Made by a program: the position numbers and the translations under genes. The notes beneath the pieces are model-generated. The model made no database searches. It was given only the letters and a program-made list of their open reading frames with translations, and was not told where the DNA came from. DNA of 64,000 nt from Harmothoe impar (lineage: Eukaryota > Annelida > Polychaeta > Phyllodocida > Polynoidae). Of this stretch, positions 1-11,462 are shown in pieces. Each line of letters opens with the position of its first letter. Position 1 is the stretch's first letter. The stretch is from positions 16,545,166 to 16,609,165 of the forward strand of contig OX381717.1 in the NCBI GenBank assembly GCA_947462335.1, read 5' to 3'.

Positions 1-21
1 CTCATTGTCTTTTTTTTACAG

Positions 22-135
22 CTACCAACAATGAGTGTGCCTCTGACCCATGCCAGAACTCGGGGTCATGCGAAGACCTGCCTAACGCATTTATGTGCAT
101 GTGTGTGACCGGATTCACGGGAGTGTTCTGCGAAG
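22..135 (+). CDS. EGF exon 1 of gene 1 (Notch-type EGF)
   Basis: Acceptor AG at 20-21 after a T-rich tract; donor GTAAG at 136. The 114-bp exon is phase 1-1 and encodes six cysteines in the pattern NNECASDPC, NSGSC, FMCMC, GFTGVFCE. It lacks the D-[VI]-[ND]-E calcium-binding start and has the GF.G..CE end of Notch/laminin-type EGFs, unlike the modules that follow. The first base of its first codon comes from an exon outside the window. Confidence 0.85.
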
Positions 136-624
136 GTAAGTCTGCGTGCAATTTACTCACGAACTACTGCACCTCTAATCTGTAGTTCAATAATGAACTA
201 TATATATATTACATCCCATATCTATTCAGGAGTAGGAATTTTCCATCTTGAGGTGACCAAAAAAAGCCCTTGGGAGGTGGTTTGGTTCAGATAAATTCAC
301 CGATTTTTTTTAATGTTAAAGTGTCGGTCATGATGGTTCCGAACTAATATGAAAAAGTCATGGATAAGTTTTGGAGGAAGAGTTCTAACTTTACTGTCAC
401 TTTTCAAAAGCCATAAAACAACCTATTCCAAGAAATGGAATGGTTTAGGAAAACCAACCCAACATGCAAATGGAATAAAACAAAACTCTCCATAGTCAAT
501 ATTTACAACACAAATCTTCCACCAGAGTAACATGTACACTTAATACTCAGATGATTTAATTTTAGTCACTCTCACATCAATTATAACAAATGATATTATA
601 AAAGGTTGAAATGACTGCTTTTAG

Positions 625-741
625 AGGAGGATGGATGCGTCGATGACCCCTGCGACCCGAATGCCACTTGCATGGATACTGCTGATTCCTTTACCTGCAT
701 GTGTAATGAGGGCTATGAAGGTAACGGAGTCACGTGTTCAG
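625..741 (+). CDS. EGF exon 2 of gene 1
   Basis: 117 bp, phase 1-1, acceptor TTTTAG ending at 624, donor GTAACT at 742. Cysteine spacing is regular: EDGCVDDPCD, NATC, FTCMC, GYEGNGVTC. The start reads EDGC instead of D-V-N-E-C, so calcium binding is uncertain. An alternative acceptor 3 bases further on is possible. Confidence 0.83.
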
Positions 742-844
742 GTAACTATATAGACTAATGCCAATTATGCCTATTGGTACCCTCTCCAGGTGGAGGACTG
801 AAGCAGGCAAACAGCCTGGCCCTTATTTACAGGCAGCATGTTAG

Positions 845-1195
845 TGCAGTCCGCTCCAATCACAGGCTGTAACTGAGTCCTGCTGCCATTGTATTGTGTA
901 TGTATAGTATATGTAAAGGTCTGACACTCCTAGTCCCCGGTCATCTATCCACTTGAGGCGGCAGCACTGTACATGGGATTGTAGGTAGACTGTGGCACCA
1001 TCTAGTAGAAATCTAGGAAGTACAAATCTCTGTACTTCAGATGGTGCCACTGTCTACCTACAATCCCATGTACAGTGCTGCCATCTTAAGTGGATAGATG
1101 ACTGGGGACTAGGAGTGTCAGACCTTTACATATATACTATACATACACAATACAATGGCAGCAGGACTCAGTTTACATACTGTGGCTCCAATAGA
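845..1195. repeat. Foldback element in intron (imperfect palindrome)
   Basis: Two arms of about 160 bp face each other around a short centre near 1005-1035. Text such as gacactcctagtcccc and catgggattgtaggtaga on the left returns reverse-complemented on the right. No coding capacity is seen. The open frames read across it on both strands are palindrome shadows. The rest of intron 742-2490 shows only AT-rich sequence and a MITE-flank fragment near 1850-1990 that resembles 5790-5930. Confidence 0.8.
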
Positions 1196-2490
1196 CTCCC
1201 CGAGCACAGCAGTCTGGTATACCAGGCTGGGACTCAAGTTTTTACACCTTATCCATACAGCTATGCCCGCTATATGCTGCACTGTGTATGCTAAACCAAA
1301 TGAAACTTTGAATTGAAATTATTCGTAAATACAATGGACCATGCACGCAATGAATCAATTATTTGGTAGGTTCCATATTGATCTGTATGCTAAAGGATGC
1401 TTTATTTTTCGCAAAATAATATAATTATATGAAAGCTAGAGTAAAAGCAGAGTACTGTAAAAGAATGATGCTAGATACCAAGGCGACCTGTAAGACCGGC
1501 CTGGATGGGTTTTCCAGTCTGTATTGTACATTCAGGCTTACAATGGTCTCTGACGTATTTCAGATATGGGAATTGTATCCCAGGAAGCCACAGGCCCCAG
1601 GAGGCTCTTTCAGAACAGACTCGTCAGTCGTCATATTGCGATTTTCGTCAATATTGCAATACTTGCAATTGACGAGGGTATTTGTAGCTGGCAGAATGTG
1701 CTATTTACATCAATTTTCTATACATTTGTATCGGAAATCTTGTGAAATAGATTTTACTATTGGTCCTAAAACAGGATTCGTCACGTCACCACTTGCCTAC
1801 GACCACATCAGTTGTTCTGAATGAGCCTCCTGAACCAGTGTTATTGGCATTCGTGTTCTTTTTTTTTATTTGAGCCCATTTTAGGAAGGAGAGGCAGATT
1901 TTTCTTGGCCCATTGGGTACGGCCACATCATATTCAATAGGGGGCATTAACACTACTTTTTCTTTACTAAAGTAAATCTTTTATTTCGAAAAAATAGAAG
2001 TATGCTCTCATGTCCTTGGTGCTACAACTTTATTGTAAGAATGCAAGTTTAATGTGATGAGAAATCAGAAAATGACGATTATTTTACTAAGAGTAATTAT
2101 TGATATCATTAGTATATATGATATAATACATCTGATATCAAATTGAACTAAACATCAAAAGAGTCTTTCTATCTAGTTGAGATTCAACGTAAGAGTGGAA
2201 CAGTGGCAAATTTCTGTTTTAGAAAAAAAAATAGGAAAGTGTATGTGTACCTGTTTTTAACACTCTGAAGCTTCAGTAAATTGGAGAAAGGCTTACTTAT
2301 ATCTCGAATATAAAAATATAGGACGTGATAATTCTGTCTTTTTCAGAGTCACATGCTGAAAATGATAAAATAGCATTTTGGTACCAGATAAATGAAATTA
2401 TTTAGGACAGCCAACAAACCTTTACTTTCATTTACCTGTAGCATATATGCCTACTTTAGTGATATGATCAAAAATTTAATCTTTATTCAG

Positions 2491-2613
2491 ATGTGGATGA
2501 ATGCACTGCGGACCCCGGCCCCTGTGACACCAATGCAGTTTGTGCTGACACAGAAGGTTCCTTTTCTTGCACATGTAACACTGGCTACAGTGGGAATGGG
2601 ATGTCTTGTCAAG
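2491..2613 (+). CDS. EGF exon 3 of gene 1 (calcium-binding type)
   Basis: 123 bp, phase 1-1, acceptor TTATTCAG ending at 2490, donor GTAATT at 2614. Starts DVDEC and continues CDTNAVC, FSCTC, GYSGNGMSC. The D-V-D-E start and the aromatic residue after the fifth cysteine are the calcium-binding EGF signature. The intron upstream (2335-2420) resembles the one upstream of the exon at 14296, a trace of shared origin. Confidence 0.88.
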
Positions 2614-3592
2614 GTAATTATTAATCTTGAGTTCTAACACGCATGGCAGTGACTCTCGCTGACCAAGTCACGGCCGCCTCATTTTGTGACGCACATCTTG
2701 GTGACGTCATAGCAACGGCAATAAGAATGCAGCATACATAGTGTGAGGTCACTGATCAAGATGGATGACGCTACTGGGAGGCTTGCAATGTGGTGACGTT
2801 AACGGTGTATTTACAGCGGTATTTACAGTATATTTACAGTCTAGAAGGTATTTTGTTTGTTGTCAGAACCGCATTTAACCACGTCTCACTAGCACATCTC
2901 CCCTCTAGGCTCGCCATGGTTAAACCTGCAGGCCACTTTAAAAGATAGAACTGTTTCTTATCACAATGCTCATCATAAAAATCAGGGTTTTAAGGAAAAT
3001 GTTTTTCCGCTATTTTTTGATGAAAAGGATGATAAAACTGGACAAATTTGGGCATATTTGATATCAGATTAAAGCTTATACTGACAGCAATGCAGTCGAA
3101 TAGATATAAATTACACTTTCCCAACTTTCAAAGGTCAATAAATTCTCAACCACTAAAATGTGTATTTCGGTCACCAAAAACGCATTTTATCCTATACATT
3201 TTATTCCGCAAATAAATTTAAAAAAAGCCTCTCTCATCAGATTTTTCAATCATTGGTGATGGGAAACCACCTTTTTTTTTTCCAAGGAGTGATAACTTTT
3301 GACAACAAGGGAGGGTAAAATTTGGAGTGTACAGTGTGTAAACGACTAGAGGATTGGTAATATCTTTAATTTAACCACCGTCTTTCTGTGGAAAGAAAAA
3401 ATGTCCCCCCGCCCCTGTTTTTCCAAAAACAGCACTCTCTAAGCAAATAAAAATGTGTATGTTGAGTTCAATCATTTACTGTTGTTCAGCGTGGTAGCCA
3501 ATGAAATGTGCTTTCAATGGTTCCCTGTTTATGACGAGGTCGTCAGGACGGGAGCTGGGTACCTGAAATGGAAATGCTTACTAAACTACAAG
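2614..3592 (+). other. Intron sequence without recognised features
   Basis: Intronic. I see AT-rich and unique-looking sequence and no EGF motif on either strand. From about 3593 the sequence becomes a copy of the unit seen again at 6545-6766 and 7905-8126. Confidence 0.6.
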
Positions 3593-3810
3593 GAATTCTA
3601 TCATTTGGACCAGCTTCGGTGTGAGTCCGCTTCCAAAATTCCCAAAAGTGAGATAATTTAGGAACGTTGCCACAAACTTGCAATAAACCAAAACTCCCAT
3701 AGGCCCTATGGTACAAATTTACAAGAGGGCTCACATATTCAGTTGCTGGATATAGTTCCCATTTAGCCTCAAAGTTATTCACAGACCCCAGCCCCCTGCG
3801 ACCAAAATGC
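3593..3810. repeat. 5' remnant of the 1.4-kb EGF duplication unit
   Basis: Near-identical to 6545-6775 and 7905-8135 (for example ccaaaattcccaaaagtgag and gttgctggatatagttccca). It is separated from its continuation at 5290 by the foldback insertion 3811-5289. This is the upstream flank of the unit containing the EGF exon at 5447. Confidence 0.85.
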
Positions 3811-3984
3811 GATTCCAGGACTCCTGGCCCCCCGGACACTTGGCCCCCTGACATCTGGCCCCCTGATTTGTGGCTCCCCCTGACAGTTGGCCCCCCGGGA
3901 CAAATGGCCCCCCCCGGACATTTGTCAAAGTCCATAGCAGTTTTTCAATGTAAATAAGAATAAAAAAAAAAGGTCGACATGTCT

Positions 3985-4440
3985 TAGGTCAACAGATAGA
4001 TTGACAGATAGGTTGACAGATAGGTTGACAGATAGGTTGACAGATAGGTTGACAGATAGGTTGACAGATAGGTCGACAGCTAAGGCGACAGGTAGACAGA
4101 CAGGTTGACAGACAGGTCGACAGCCTGGCCACCATGTTGACTGCTAAGGCGACAGATAGGTCGACAGATAAGTCAACATGTGTCGACAGCCTGGCCACCA
4201 TGTCGACTGCTAAGGCGACAGGTCGAGAGATAGGTCGACATCTGTCGACAGCCTGGCCGCTATGCTGACTGCTAGGGTGACGGGTCGACATACTGGCCGC
4301 CATGTCGACATCTAAGCCACCATGTCGACATCTAAGACGCCATGTTGACATCTAAGACGCCATGTTGACATCTAGGCCACCATGTTGACAGCTAAGTTGC
4401 CATGTCGACATATAGGCTGCCATGTCGACATCTACGCCGC
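3985..4440. repeat. Minisatellite, GTCGACA-based
   Basis: First a 12-bp repeat of the type ggttgacagata, then longer units built of ggcgacag, gcctggccaccatgtcgac and related words. It forms the left interior of the foldback element. Open frames over it read only as repeats. Confidence 0.85.
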
Positions 4441-4694
4441 CATCATGCCCACACCTTAGCCGTCATCATGTTGACATCTTGGCCGCCTCTTTCACCTCCA
4501 ACCCCCTCTCTCACGTCAAACCCCTCTCTCACATTCAACCCCTTGCTCACGTTCAACCCCCTCTCTTAGTTTACTGGTCAATCAGAGCAGGAATCCGAAA
4601 CCGGGATCCCAGGCCTGTATGTATCACAGTGTTAAACATTCAAAATAAAATGGCTGTTTATGATGTGGCTTATTATGTTACATAACATTGTACC

Positions 4695-5105
4695 ATACCA
4701 AATCGACCTGTCGACTTGTGCACCTGTCCACCTGTGCACCTGTCCACCTGTCCACCTGTCCACGTGTCGACCAACCCATCTGTCCACCTGTCGACCAATC
4801 CACCTGTCGACCAATATATCTGTCGACCTGTTTTTTTTTTACTCTTATTTACATTTTAAAACACTTTGTCCACCTGCCAATCTGTCCACCGATCCACCTG
4901 TCAACCTAACGACCTGACGACCAGTCCACCTGTCGACCTGTCGACCAGGCCACCTGTCCACCTGTCCACTTGTCCACCTGTCCACCTGTCCACAAATCCA
5001 CCTGTCCACCTGTTTACCACTCAACCTGTCCACCTGTCGACCAACCCATCTGTGGTCCTGTCGACGAATTCACCTGTCCACCTGTCGACTCTGTCGACCT
5101 TTTTT
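4695..5105. repeat. Minisatellite, CACCTGTCGACC-based
   Basis: Tandem words cacctgtccacctgtcgacc, interrupted at about 4830-4870 by a T-run and an ACTCTTATTTACATT segment that resembles the inner end of the right arm. The words are near-complements of the 3985-4440 array, so the whole interior can fold back. Confidence 0.85.
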
Positions 5106-5446
5106 TTAAAACTTTCTTTTACTCTTATTTACATTGAAAAACCGCTATGGAGTTGAGAAAAATGTCTTTGGGGGGCCCCAAGTCCGGGGGGGGGCATTTG
5201 TCCCGGGGGGCCAAGTGTCAGAGGGGCCACAAATCAGGTGGCAAAGTGTCAGGGGGCCAAGTGTCCGAGAGGCCTTCAGTCCTAACACCCCAAAATGCAG
5301 TATTCCCCACAGTCTAAATTCAAAGCCATATGTCACAAGTATGCCAATGTTCAGTGACTTTGGGTAACCTTAGATAAATGTTATTTCAGTCATCCAAGCA
5401 GTGATGCTTTAATGATGCAATAATCGGTTGAACTGACTGGTTTCAG

Positions 5447-5569
5447 ATGACGATGAATGCACCTTGGAGACTGACAACTGTGACGATGATGCAGCATGTA
5501 CCAATAATGATGGTTCCTTTACCTGCGAATGTAACGATGGCTACAGTGGAAATGGAGTGGACTGTGAAG
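5447..5569 (+). CDS. EGF exon 4 of gene 1
   Basis: 123 bp, phase 1-1, acceptor GGTTTCAG ending at 5446, donor GTAACT at 5570. Encodes DDDECTLETDNCDDDAAC, then FTCEC and GYSGNGVDC. First of three near-identical duplicated modules. Compared with its sisters it differs mainly in acidic residues between cysteines 2 and 3. Confidence 0.9.
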
Positions 5570-5647
5570 GTAACTATGGGCATTTTCTCATTTCCTTTTT
5601 ATTTACACTGCAATTTTAATAAAGTTTAAAGAAATATATTTAGACAA

Positions 5648-5790
5648 ATGCCAACGCCCATTGATACCGTCTCTGTTGTATTTCACAAGTGGGGGCTGGG
5701 GCAGTATCCCATGAAGCCGCAGGCTGAGTGGGATGCTGCCCCAGCCCCCACTTGTGAAATAAATCAGAGCGGTATCAATGACGTTGGCAT
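5648..5790. repeat. MITE, palindromic (family P), full copy
   Basis: Starts atgccaacgcccattgatac and ends with its complement gtatcaatgacgttggcat. The arms carry gtgggggctggggcagtatc and its complement. Related copies: 7117-7220 and 8475-8550 (partial), 9620-9761 (full) and a single arm at 47467-47555. Confidence 0.85.
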
Positions 5791-6919
5791 TTTTTTTTTT
5801 TTTTATTTGAAGCCATTTAATAAAGAAAAAAACATTTTTTCTTGGCCCATTGAATACGGCCACATTGTTTTCAATTGGGGGCATTGAATACAGCCTTTCA
5901 GTGCTTAAGCATAGGAGATCTTTTATTTCCAAGAAATGAAGTGAGATTGTGATTGGGTGTGTAAAAGGACCAACAAAATAATCATAACACTATGGAAGCA
6001 TCAATCAAATACTGAATGACCTACTCCATCATGGTAATATATTTCACTGAGGGGAAATAATGGATCAGAACTGATATAGTTTATACTCAAAAAGTAAACT
6101 TGTCTCCAGACTCCTCAAAGTGATGATAAAAAAATAAGACGAGTCAAAAACTTGTCTAAGTGACAAGGAAATGGGTCTTTTAGCTGGAGATAGTAGACCC
6201 ACTTGGCATGTGCCAGCCCAAAACTCGACATTTTCCAGCTCCAGATTCTATATGTGGGATGGTCGACCATTACTTTCAAAATTCACAGATAGGCAGCCAA
6301 TTGAATGTGATTGAATAGCTCCCTGCCTATCGAGGGTTAGTCGTGACAGGCATTGGCTACTAATGTAAAGGAGGTGGAAACCTTTTTTTCCCCACATCAC
6401 TTTGCTACAGGGAAAAGCTAGCAAGGAATTTCTGGGGTCAATATATATTATAGTGAGTGCGGTGGAGCCAGGTGGGACTAACAGAGCTAGCGTGGGCTGG
6501 TACCGAAGGAACGCCGGGCTCCCTTTGCATCGTTGGGTCTGCTTGGGTGTGCGTCCGCTTCCAAAATTCCCAAAAGTGAGATCTTTTAGAAACGTTGCCA
6601 CAAACTTGCAATAAACCAAAATTCCCATATGGTACAAATTTACAAGAGGGCTCATATATTCAGTTGCTGGATATAGTTCCCATTTAGCCTCAGAGTTATT
6701 CTAGCCTCATTACGGTTGTAATGAATGTTTTAAAACACGGATGAGACCCCAGCCCCCTGCGACCAAAATGCAGTATTCCTCACAGTCTAAATTCAAAGCC
6801 ATATGTCACAAGTATGCTAATGTTCAGTGACTTTGGGTTACCTTAGATAACATTTATTTTAGTCACCCAAGCAGTGATGCTTTAATGATGCAATAATCGG
6901 TTGAACTAACTGGTTTCAG

Positions 6920-7042
6920 ATGACGATGAATGCACCTTGGAGACTGACAACTGTAATGTGAATGCAGTTTGTGACAATACTGATGGTTCCTTTATCTGCA
7001 CATGTATCGATGGCTACAGTGGAAATGGAGTGGACTGTCAAG
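6920..7042 (+). CDS. EGF exon 5 of gene 1
   Basis: 123 bp, phase 1-1, acceptor GGTTTCAG ending at 6919, donor GTAACT at 7043. Encodes DDDECTLETDNCNVNAVC, FICTC, GYSGNGVDC. Second copy of the 1.4-kb unit. Confidence 0.9.
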
Positions 7043-8276
7043 GTAACTATGGGCATTTTCTCATTTACTTTTTATTCACACTGCAATTTCAATAAAGTTT
7101 AAAGAAATATATAGACAAATGCCAACGCCCATTGATCCCATCTCTATTGTATTCCAGGAGTGGGGGCTGGGGCAGTATCCCACGCAGTCCTAGGCTCCGT
7201 GGGATACTGCCCCAGCCCCCCACAGTGTATTCAATGGGGGGCATTGAATACAGCCTTTCAGTGCTTAAGCATAGGAGATCTTTTATTTCCAAAAAATAAA
7301 GTGAGATTACGATTGGGTGTGTAAAAGGACCAACAAAATAATCATAACACTATGAAAGCATCAATTAAATACTGAATGACCTACTCCATCAGGGTAATGT
7401 TTTACACTGAGGGGAAATAATTGATCAGAACGGATATAGTATATACTCAAAAAATAAACTGGCCTCCAGACTCTTCAAAGTGATGATAAAAAAATAAGAC
7501 GAGTTAAAAACTTGTCTAAGTGACAAGGAAATGGGTCTTTTAGCTGGAGATAGTAGACCCACTTGGTATGTGCCAGCCCAAAACTCGACATTTTCCAGCT
7601 CCAGATTCTATATGTGGGATGGTCAACCATTACTTTCAAAATTCACAGATAGGCAGCCAATTGAATGTGTTTGAATAGCTCCCTGCCTATTGAGGGTTAG
7701 TCATGACAGGCATTGGCTACTAATGTAAAGGAGGTGAAAACCTTTTTTTCCCCACATCACTTTGCTACAGGGAAAAGCTAGCAAGGAATTTCTGGGGTCA
7801 ATATATAATGGTGAGTGCCGGAAGCCAGGTGGGACTAACGGAGCTAGCGTAGGCTGGCACCGAAGGGACGCCGGGCTCCCTTTGCATCGTTGGGTCGGCA
7901 TGGGTGTGAGTCAGCTTCCAAAATTCCCAAAAGTGAGATCATTTAGGAACGTTGCCACAAACTTGCAATAAACCAAAATTCCCATATGGTACAAATTTAC
8001 AAGAGGGCTCATATATTCAGTTGCTTGATATAGTTCCCATTTAGCCTCAGAGTTATTCTAGCCTCATTACGTTTGTAATAAATGTTTAAAAACTCTGATG
8101 AGACCCCAGCCCCCTGCAACCAAAATGCAGTATTCCCCACAGTCTAAATACAAAGCCATATGTCACAAGTATGCTAATGTTCAGTGACTTTGGGTAACCT
8201 TAGATAATGTTTATTTTAGTCACCCAAGCAGTGATGCTTTAATGATGCAATAATCGGTTGAACTGACTGGTTTCAG

Positions 8277-8399
8277 ATGACGATGAATGCACCTTGGAGA
8301 CTGACAACTGTAATGATGATGCAGATTGCGACAATACTGATGGTTCCTTTACCTGCGAATGTAACAATGGCTACAGTGGAAATGGAGTGGTCTGTGAAG
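8277..8399 (+). CDS. EGF exon 6 of gene 1
   Basis: 123 bp, phase 1-1, acceptor GGTTTCAG ending at 8276, donor GTAAGT at 8400. Encodes DDDECTLETDNCNDDADC, FTCEC, GYSGNGVVC. Third copy of the unit. Confidence 0.9.
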
Positions 8400-8913
8400 G
8401 TAAGTATGGGCATTTTCTCATTTCCTTTTTATTTACACTGCAATTTCAATACAGTTTAAAGAAATAAATAGACAAATGCCAAGGCCCATTGATCCCGTCT
8501 CTATTGTATTCCAGGAGTGGGGGCTGGGGCAGTATCCCACGAAGCCCCAGGTCATTTAGAAAAGAGAGCACAATTTGATTGAGAAATGTACAAAAAGAAA
8601 TCCCAAGATTCCATATTTATATTCAAATGCTTCTAATATTTTTAAAGGGGCACATTCAGTCCCTTAAGGTATATATTAATACACTATAATGTAGTCATCT
8701 TAGCAGAGGTTTGAACTTTAATGCACTTCAACCCAACAGGCTGTTTGAGCCTACATTGAACTGAAAATGACCACACATCATCTAAGACCTGCAATGAATT
8801 GAGAAATGGACATTTCTATTATATTTTTGAAATGTAGTTTTAACATTAATACAATATTTGCTATGATGCATAGATAAATGAACAAAAAATGAACATCATG
8901 TTGTATGATAAAG

Positions 8914-9140
8914 GTGAGGCCAAAAAAAAAAAAAGGTTTGTTTCATGTCACCCGACCGACCCCATCTAAAGAGGGCCGACCCTACGTTTTTTTATGCAAT
9001 TTTCAAGAAATTTTTATATTTTTAGACTTTTTTTAGGTCAATTTTAGCTTAACAAAATTTTGGAAAAAATTCTCTCCATTTTTACACTTTTTTGGGTCAA
9101 TTTTAGAGGGGAAGTAAAAAAAAAAGTGAAAAAAAAATAA
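8914..9140. repeat. Diverged MITE copy (family B)
   Basis: Begins with an A-run and ggtttgtttcatgtcacccg, then poly-T-rich text. The start matches the family B element repeated at 49444, 53143, 56717, 60216 and 63665, but the body is diverged and the far end is not clear. Confidence 0.5.
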
Positions 9141-9329
9141 TCTAAAGGATTAAAAGGATAAAGTGCCTGTTCGAACATAAATCTTACACTATTAGCAGTT
9201 CACATGAAGTAATGTAAATGCCAGGAATATTGTCCACTATGACCAGTGTCAATTGTCAGTCCCTGAAATATGTTCCACTATTTAATATCAATGGCCCGTT
9301 TATCGTTGGCCTCATAACAAATTGAAATG

Positions 9330-9446
9330 ATGTAAATGAATGCATAGACGACCCCTGTGACACCAATGCATTTTGCACTGACACACCTGGTTCCTTCACC
9401 TGCACCCGTAACACTGGCTACAGTGGGGATGGGTTCACCTGTCAAG
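9330..9446 (+). pseudogene. Dead EGF exon in gene 1
   Basis: Reads as a 117-bp EGF module (DVNECIDDPC, CDTNAFC) with donor GTAACT at 9447. The base before it lacks any AG acceptor (sequence ..ttgaaatg then atgtaaat), and the fifth cysteine codon is CGT, giving FTCTRN where its sisters have FTCTCN. Because modules are phase 1-1, skipping it keeps the frame. Interpreted as an inactivated exon. Confidence 0.75.
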
Positions 9447-9619
9447 GTAACTTTACACCTGGCCCTTATTTTTTTGAAATACAAGATCTCCTATGCTAAA
9501 GTATAGGAAGGGACATATTCAATGCCCCCCCCCATAAAATACAATGTGCCCGTATTCAATAGGGTAAGAAAATCTGACTTTGCTTCATTAAATGGCTTCA
9601 AATGAAAAAAATAATGCAA

Positions 9620-9761
9620 ATGCCAACTACATTGATATCTCTCTGACGTATTTCACTTGTGGGGGTTGGGGCGCAACCCACTCAGCTTGGGGCTTTGTGG
9701 GATGCTGCCCCAGCCTCCACTTGTTATTTGCAGCAGAGACAGTATCAATGGGCATTGGCAT
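9620..9761. repeat. MITE family P, full copy
   Basis: Starts atgccaactacattgatat and ends with the near-complement atcaatgggcattggcat. The arms contain cttgtgggggttggggcg and its counterpart. Same family as 5648-5790. Confidence 0.8.
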
Positions 9762-10194
9762 TTGTCTATAGTTACATCCTTGCTGGTAACACTGCATATT
9801 TCCTTACTTTAAAAAGTATGGTCAGAATGCAATTGTGATAAATAAAAGCATTATAAGAAAGATTGGGACAAAATAATAAAGCTGTGCATTAATGAACATT
9901 GCCCAACAGGTTTTTAAATCTTTTTTTTTCATTTAACTGATGATGATATACAACAAGTGACATTGAGATTGTCCCGGTAATAGATACCTGATGAAACAGA
10001 AACAGTGATAGAGGCATTAAATACCGTCAAGCTGATATGCAATACACATATCTTTACATTTAAGCCCGAATTATACATGATCAAGTGCACACCTATATTA
10101 GGGTGGGGCGCGTCCTTGATACTACTGTTTTCCTCGTTGGAGAAATTTGCCAACCCAATCACGCATACTTTTATGTAAGTTATGTCTTTTGCAG

Positions 10195-10311
10195 ATGTGA
10201 ATGAATGCTCCAACAACCCCTGTCCCACAAATGCAGGTTGCGAAAACACACCTGGTACCTTTATATGCACATGTAACCCTGGATTTGAAGAAGATGGGGA
10301 TGCTTGTATAG
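10195..10311 (+). CDS. EGF exon 7 of gene 1 (X type)
   Basis: 117 bp, phase 1-1, acceptor TCTTTTGCAG ending at 10194, donor GTAACT at 10312. Encodes DVNECSNNPC, CPTNAGC, FICTCNPGF, EEDGDAC. First of the X-type copies in an alternating X/Y series; the others start at 11027 and 14672, with a broken copy at 15528. Confidence 0.9.
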
Positions 10312-10807
10312 GTAACTATTGACTTTATCTCATGATCATTTATTCTTGCTGATGACAATGCAGTTTTCCCGAATTTGACTTGAATGTTTCAATCACAAGT
10401 TTGATGGATGAAATTATCCTCAAATGATCGTAACATACATTAATAGAAATAACACTTTCAAGCAAGTATATCTAATGATGGGATTCAATTTTTTTAAGCT
10501 GAGTCAGAATGTAAATAAATACAATCCTATCAGTTTCATTTTCCCTCATTCTCCACCGTTTTATTCCATACAAAAGCGGTTTGTATTAAATCAAACGTAC
10601 TTGTTTTCTTCCAATCAAAATTGCATCATAAGAGACCGACGCTGTAGCGAATAACAGCCATTTTCTGAGTTGTTACTGCCCTTGGAAACCATTTTAATGT
10701 CTCTCCATTAATGAAATACTTTTACACTATTTTGGTCAATTTTTTGCATGATTTAGAATTTGGTGAATTCAAATATAACCACTTTTATGATGAAATATTG
10801 TTTGCAG

Positions 10808-10924
10808 ATGTAAACGAATGTGACAATGGCCCATGTGACACAAACGCCGGTTGCGACAATTCAGAAGGGTCCTTTTCCTGCACATGTAACGAGGGCTACA
10901 TTGGAAATGGATTCACCTGTCAGG
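10808..10924 (+). CDS. EGF exon 8 of gene 1 (Y type)
   Basis: 117 bp, phase 1-1, acceptor TTTGCAG ending at 10807, donor GTAACT at 10925. Encodes DVNECDNGPC, CDTNAGC, FSCTCNEGY, IGNGFTC. The intron to the next exon is only 102 bp. Confidence 0.9.
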
Positions 10925-11026
10925 GTAACTATAGACTATGATGCCTATTTAATAATAATCTTTGTAAGAAATAGTTCAATTCCTGGCAGCAATGCAGAGT
11001 TTAAATGTTTAAATGACTTTTTGCAG

Positions 11027-11143
11027 ATGTGAATGAATGCTCCAACAACCCCTGTCCCACAAATGCAGGTTGCGAAAACACACCTGGTACCTTTATATGC
11101 ACATGTAACCCTGGCTTTGAAGAAGATGGGGACTCTTGTATAG
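11027..11143 (+). CDS. EGF exon 9 of gene 1 (X type)
   Basis: 117 bp, phase 1-1, acceptor TTTTTGCAG ending at 11026, donor GTAACT at 11144. Near-identical to the exon at 10195: the end reads EEDGDSC, not EEDGDAC. The following intron copies the one after 10311 until it is broken by the TTAA element at 11463. Confidence 0.9.
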
Positions 11144-11462
11144 GTAACTATTGACTTTATCTCATGATCATCTATTCTTGCTGATGACAATGCAGTTTTC
11201 CCAAATTTGACTTGAATGTTTCAATCACAAGTTTGATGGATGAAATTATCCTCAAATGATCGTAACATACATTAATAGAAATAACACTTTCAAGCAAGTA
11301 TATCTAATGATGGGATTCAATTTTTTTAAACTGAGTCAGAATGTAAAAAAATACAATCCTATCAGTTTCATTTTCCCTCATTCTCTATCGTTTTATTCAA
11401 TACATAAACTATTGGTATTAAATCAGACATACTTGTTTTCTGCCATCAAAATTGCACCTTAA

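Larger units (their letters stand above)
3811..5289. mobile_element. Foldback transposon with long inverted ends and internal minisatellites
   Basis: Left end 3811-3965 and right end 5110-5289 are inverted copies: cggacacttggccccctgac, ctgatttgtggc and tttttcaatgtaaataaga on the left return as complements on the right. A 9-base direct repeat ccaaaatgc flanks it (3802-3810 and 5290-5298). The duplicated flanks at 6760 and 8120 show the uninterrupted site with a single ccaaaatgc. No transposase frame is seen; the interior is repeat arrays. Known: foldback elements with tandem-repeat arms, such as the sea urchin TU elements. Confidence 0.85.
5299..8550 (+). repeat. Tandem array of about 1.4-kb units, one EGF exon each
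   Basis: Three copies begin at about 5296, 6769 and 8129 with the same text (gcagtattcc..cacagtctaaa). Their EGF exons start at 5447, 6920 and 8277. Intron sequence is nearly identical between copies, so the duplication is recent. The third copy is cut off near 8550. Confidence 0.9.

Noticed and set aside
841..1294. Mirror open frames with the same YLQSHVQCC text on both strands
   Set aside because: A palindrome reads the same on both strands; no splice or start context.
3985..5105. CRISPR-like direct repeats
   Set aside because: Repeats are contiguous minisatellite words without unique spacers, lie between inverted arms of a foldback element, and the DNA is eukaryotic.
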